Notes under the pieces: generated by a model
The model's database searches: none
The model's input: only the letters and a program-made list of their open reading frames with translations
What the model was told of the DNA's origin: nothing
Program-made: the position numbers and the translations under genes
Assembly: GCA_021850555.1 (NCBI GenBank)
Contig: JAJZLX010000239.1
Span: 1 to 8,528, forward strand
Reading direction: 5' to 3'
Source: Pseudomonadota bacterium
GTDB taxonomy: Bacteria > Pseudomonadota > Gammaproteobacteria > Steroidobacterales > Steroidobacteraceae
DNA: 8,528 bases
Part shown: positions 7,016-8,528 of the stretch, piece by piece
How the letters are laid out: each line of letters begins with the position of its first letter
Position numbering within the stretch: position 1 is the first letter of the stretch

Positions 7016-7669
7016 ATGCTGCAGACCGCGACAAGGCGCCTCGCGGCCACCGATGCCACCCTGCTGCCGGCACACAAGCCTCCCGGGACCCGCGGGCTGA
7101 TTCTGGCGGCGGCGCTGAAACTGTTCGCCGAGCGAGGCTATGCCGGCGCCTCGATCCGCGAGCTCGCCGATGCCGTCGGCATCCAGCCGGCCTCGCTCTA
7201 TGCCCATTACCCGTCCAAGGAGCACGTGCTCTCGGCGTTGTGTCGCATCGGGCACGAAGAGCTGCTTCGGCGTATCCGCCGGGCTTTGCAGGGCTGCGGC
7301 GAGGACCCGCGTGACCAGGTGACCGCCTACGTCCGGGGGCACGTTGGGATGCATTCGGCGTTCCCGATGCTCGCCGTTGTCGCCAACTCGGAGCTTCACG
7401 CACTCTCCCCGGAGCTCAGCGCGGCCAGCCTCGGGCTGCAGCAGCAGTCCATTCAAGTGCTCACGGACATCGTGCAGCGGGGCGCGCAGCAGGGGATATT
7501 CAACGTGCCGGACGCCTGGCTCGCGGTTGCGGCCATCGGCGCGATGAGCAATCGCGTGGCCTACTGGTACACGCCGGATCACGAGCTCAGCACGCGATTC
7601 GTTTCCGAGGTCTACGCGGAGTACGCGCTGCGCCTCCTGTCGGCTTCCCGGGCCGGCACGCACGCCTGA
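7016..7669 (+). CDS. TetR/AcrR-family transcriptional regulator
   Basis: One-component DNA-binding regulator of 217 residues, normal for the family. After a loose N-terminal tail (1-24), residues about 25-72 form the TetR N-terminal domain: TRGLILAAALKLFAERGY, then the helix-turn-helix SIRELADAVGIQPASLYAHY at 46-65, followed by PSKEHVL. The C-terminal ligand-binding and dimerisation part (about 75-210) is helical. Its end, YWYTPDHELS (183-192), resembles the WY-x-PD-x-x-LS pattern I associate with TetR proteins near lipid and acyl-CoA catabolism genes, but the ligand cannot be read from sequence. It is expected to repress its own promoter and possibly the sugar porter that starts 85 bp downstream on the same strand. 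The ATG at 7016 is the first in frame and sits about 43 nt after the predicted transcription start; no good Shine-Dalgarno is present. The family call is secure; the target is inferred. Confidence 0.92.
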   Translation: MLQTATRRLAATDATLLPAHKPPGTRGLILAAALKLFAERGYAGASIRELADAVGIQPASLYAHYPSKEHVLSALCRIGHEELLRRIRRALQGCGEDPRDQVTAYVRGHVGMHSAFPMLAVVANSELHALSPELSAASLGLQQQSIQVLTDIVQRGAQQGIFNVPDAWLAVAAIGAMSNRVAYWYTPDHELSTRFVSEVYAEYALRLLSASRAGTHA

Positions 7670-7725
7670 GAGAGGCTCGCGCGCACCCGTGTGAGCGCTC
7701 GGCCGCTGCGCGAATCATCACACTT

Positions 7726-7736
7726 TTGCCGGGCAA
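7726..7736. promoter_or_regulatory. Palindromic candidate operator before the sugar porter gene
   Basis: TTGCC-G-GGCAA is a perfect odd palindrome of 11 bp. It overlaps a direct repeat CCGGGCA (7729-7735 and 7737-7743) and lies just upstream of a possible -10 CATACT (7742-7747). This is where a repressor such as the adjacent TetR protein could block transcription. There is no consensus match to a named operator, so the role is inferred from position and symmetry. Confidence 0.35.
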
Positions 7737-7754
7737 CCGGGCATACTCGGGCGG

Positions 7755-8528
7755 ATGAACAAAGGCAATACGGGATTCGTGGTCGCGCTGACGTTCGTGG
7801 CCACACTCGGGGGGTTGCTGTTCGGTTACGACACCGCGGTGATTTCCGGGGCGGTCGGGGCAATCGATCACTACTTCATCGATCCGCAGCACCTCTCGCA
7901 GATCGCGGCGAGCAGCCTCTCGGGCTGGACGATCTCGAGCGCGCTCCTGGGCTGCGTGCTCGGCTCGGGGGTGGCGGGCTGGATCTCGAGCCGGCTCGGG
8001 CGCAAGCGCGGTCTGATGGTGGCGGCCCTGATGTTCCTTCTGGGCTCGATCGGCTCGGCCGTGCCGGAGCTCGGGCTCGGGGTCATCGGGCGCATGGGCC
8101 CGGCGGCGCTCACCCCCTTCATCTGCTACCGCATCATCGGCGGCATGGGCGTCGGCATCGCCTCGATGATCTCACCGCTTTACATCGCGGAGATCGCCCC
8201 GAGCGAGATCCGCGGGCGGCTGGTCTCATTCAATCAGCTCGCCATCGTCGTCGGCATCCTGCTCGTGTACTTCGTCAACTGGTTCATCCAGTCGCTCGGC
8301 ACCCATGCCTGGTATCTCTCGACGGCGTGGCGGGTGATGTTCGCCTCGGAGTCGGTGCCGGCGCTGCTGTTCCTGGCGCTGCTCTTCTTCGTGCCCGATA
8401 CGCCGCGCTGGTTCGTGATGCGCGGCAGGAGCGGGGAGGCGCTGCGCCAGCTCGAGCGCGTCAACGGCAAGGCCGCCGCGCCCGGGATCCTGGCCGAGAT
8501 CGAGCGCACGCTCACGGTGCGCAGCGAT
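7755..8528 (+). CDS. XylE/GLUT-like MFS sugar:H+ symporter (5' part, cut by window end)
   Basis: Inner-membrane sugar porter of the major facilitator superfamily; 258 residues cover roughly the first six helices and the start of the central loop, and the rest lies beyond the right edge. It aligns almost without gaps to E. coli XylE over long blocks: VATLGGLLFGYDTAVISG with Asp26 (XylE Asp27, proton coupling), YRIIGG with Arg126 (XylE Arg133), the motif-A-like loop SRLGRKRG (79-86), SPLYIAEIAPSEIRGRLVSF with Glu146 and Arg153, and the sugar-porter signature VPDTPRW (213-219). Sugar-site residues Phe23 and Gln161 match XylE Phe24 and Gln168. XylE Gln175 is replaced by Ile168, as in human GLUT1, so glucose rather than xylose may be the substrate. 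The ATG at 7755 gives the same N-terminal length as XylE. GGGCGG abuts the ATG, too close for a normal ribosome site. The upstream TetR gene may regulate it. The symbol xylE is withheld because of this residue change. Confidence 0.93.
   Translation, partial: MNKGNTGFVVALTFVATLGGLLFGYDTAVISGAVGAIDHYFIDPQHLSQIAASSLSGWTISSALLGCVLGSGVAGWISSRLGRKRGLMVAALMFLLGSIGSAVPELGLGVIGRMGPAALTPFICYRIIGGMGVGIASMISPLYIAEIAPSEIRGRLVSFNQLAIVVGILLVYFVNWFIQSLGTHAWYLSTAWRVMFASESVPALLFLALLFFVPDTPRWFVMRGRSGEALRQLERVNGKAAAPGILAEIERTLTVRSD

Noticed and set aside
7693..7700. GAGCGCTC palindrome after the TetR gene as an operator or terminator
   Set aside because: Eight-base GC-rich palindromes are common by chance here. 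There is no loop or T-run, and no second copy was noticed near the promoters.
1..8528. Mobile element, CRISPR array or defence system
   Set aside because: No transposase, integrase, regular repeats with spacers, toxin-antitoxin pair or tRNA-bordered insertion was seen; every long gene has an ordinary chromosomal identity.

Overview
This is a GC-rich (roughly 70% in genes) chromosomal segment whose gene content points to a gammaproteobacterium. It carries a GlrK (QseE)-type sensor kinase, a close relative of the SrkA/YihE kinase, and a XylE-like sugar:H+ symporter. The high GC and the multi-sensor GGDEF-EAL protein would fit a Xanthomonadales-, Nevskiales- or Chromatiales-like lineage, but the genus cannot be set from the sequence alone. 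I saw no mobile element, CRISPR array, rRNA or tRNA.

Layout. On the minus strand, galE (UDP-hexose 4-epimerase, 1358-2353) is followed after 32 bp by a glrK-like histidine kinase (1325 down to 1), cut by the left edge just inside its ATP-binding G2 box. These two are probably co-transcribed. Divergently, only 50 bp from galE, srkA (2404-3420) runs on the plus strand. A 240-bp gap with several GC-rich inverted repeats separates it from a large plus-strand gene (3661-6627) encoding a GAF-PAS-PAS-GGDEF-EAL protein. All recognisable catalytic motifs of both c-di-GMP domains are intact, and so is the inhibitory I-site. A 388-bp non-coding stretch of lower GC follows. It holds a long imperfect hairpin and a good sigma70-type promoter reading into a TetR-family regulator (7016-7669). 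After 85 bp containing an 11-bp palindrome comes a XylE/GLUT-like sugar porter (7755 to the right edge, first 258 residues, about the first six membrane helices).

How they may work together. galE-glrK may link nucleotide-sugar supply with envelope-stress signalling. In E. coli, GlrK-GlrR raises glmY transcription and so amino-sugar synthesis. The TetR gene and the sugar porter form a plausible regulator-target pair. The GGDEF-EAL protein looks like a stand-alone c-di-GMP switch. These links are inferences from gene order.

Nothing here looks like a wholly new system. The points most worth following are three substitutions or arrangements. The sugar porter has Ile where XylE has the sugar-contacting Gln175, as in GLUT1. 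The GalE has Leu at the substrate gatekeeper position (Tyr299 in E. coli). The 6628-7015 region contains structured non-coding sequence.
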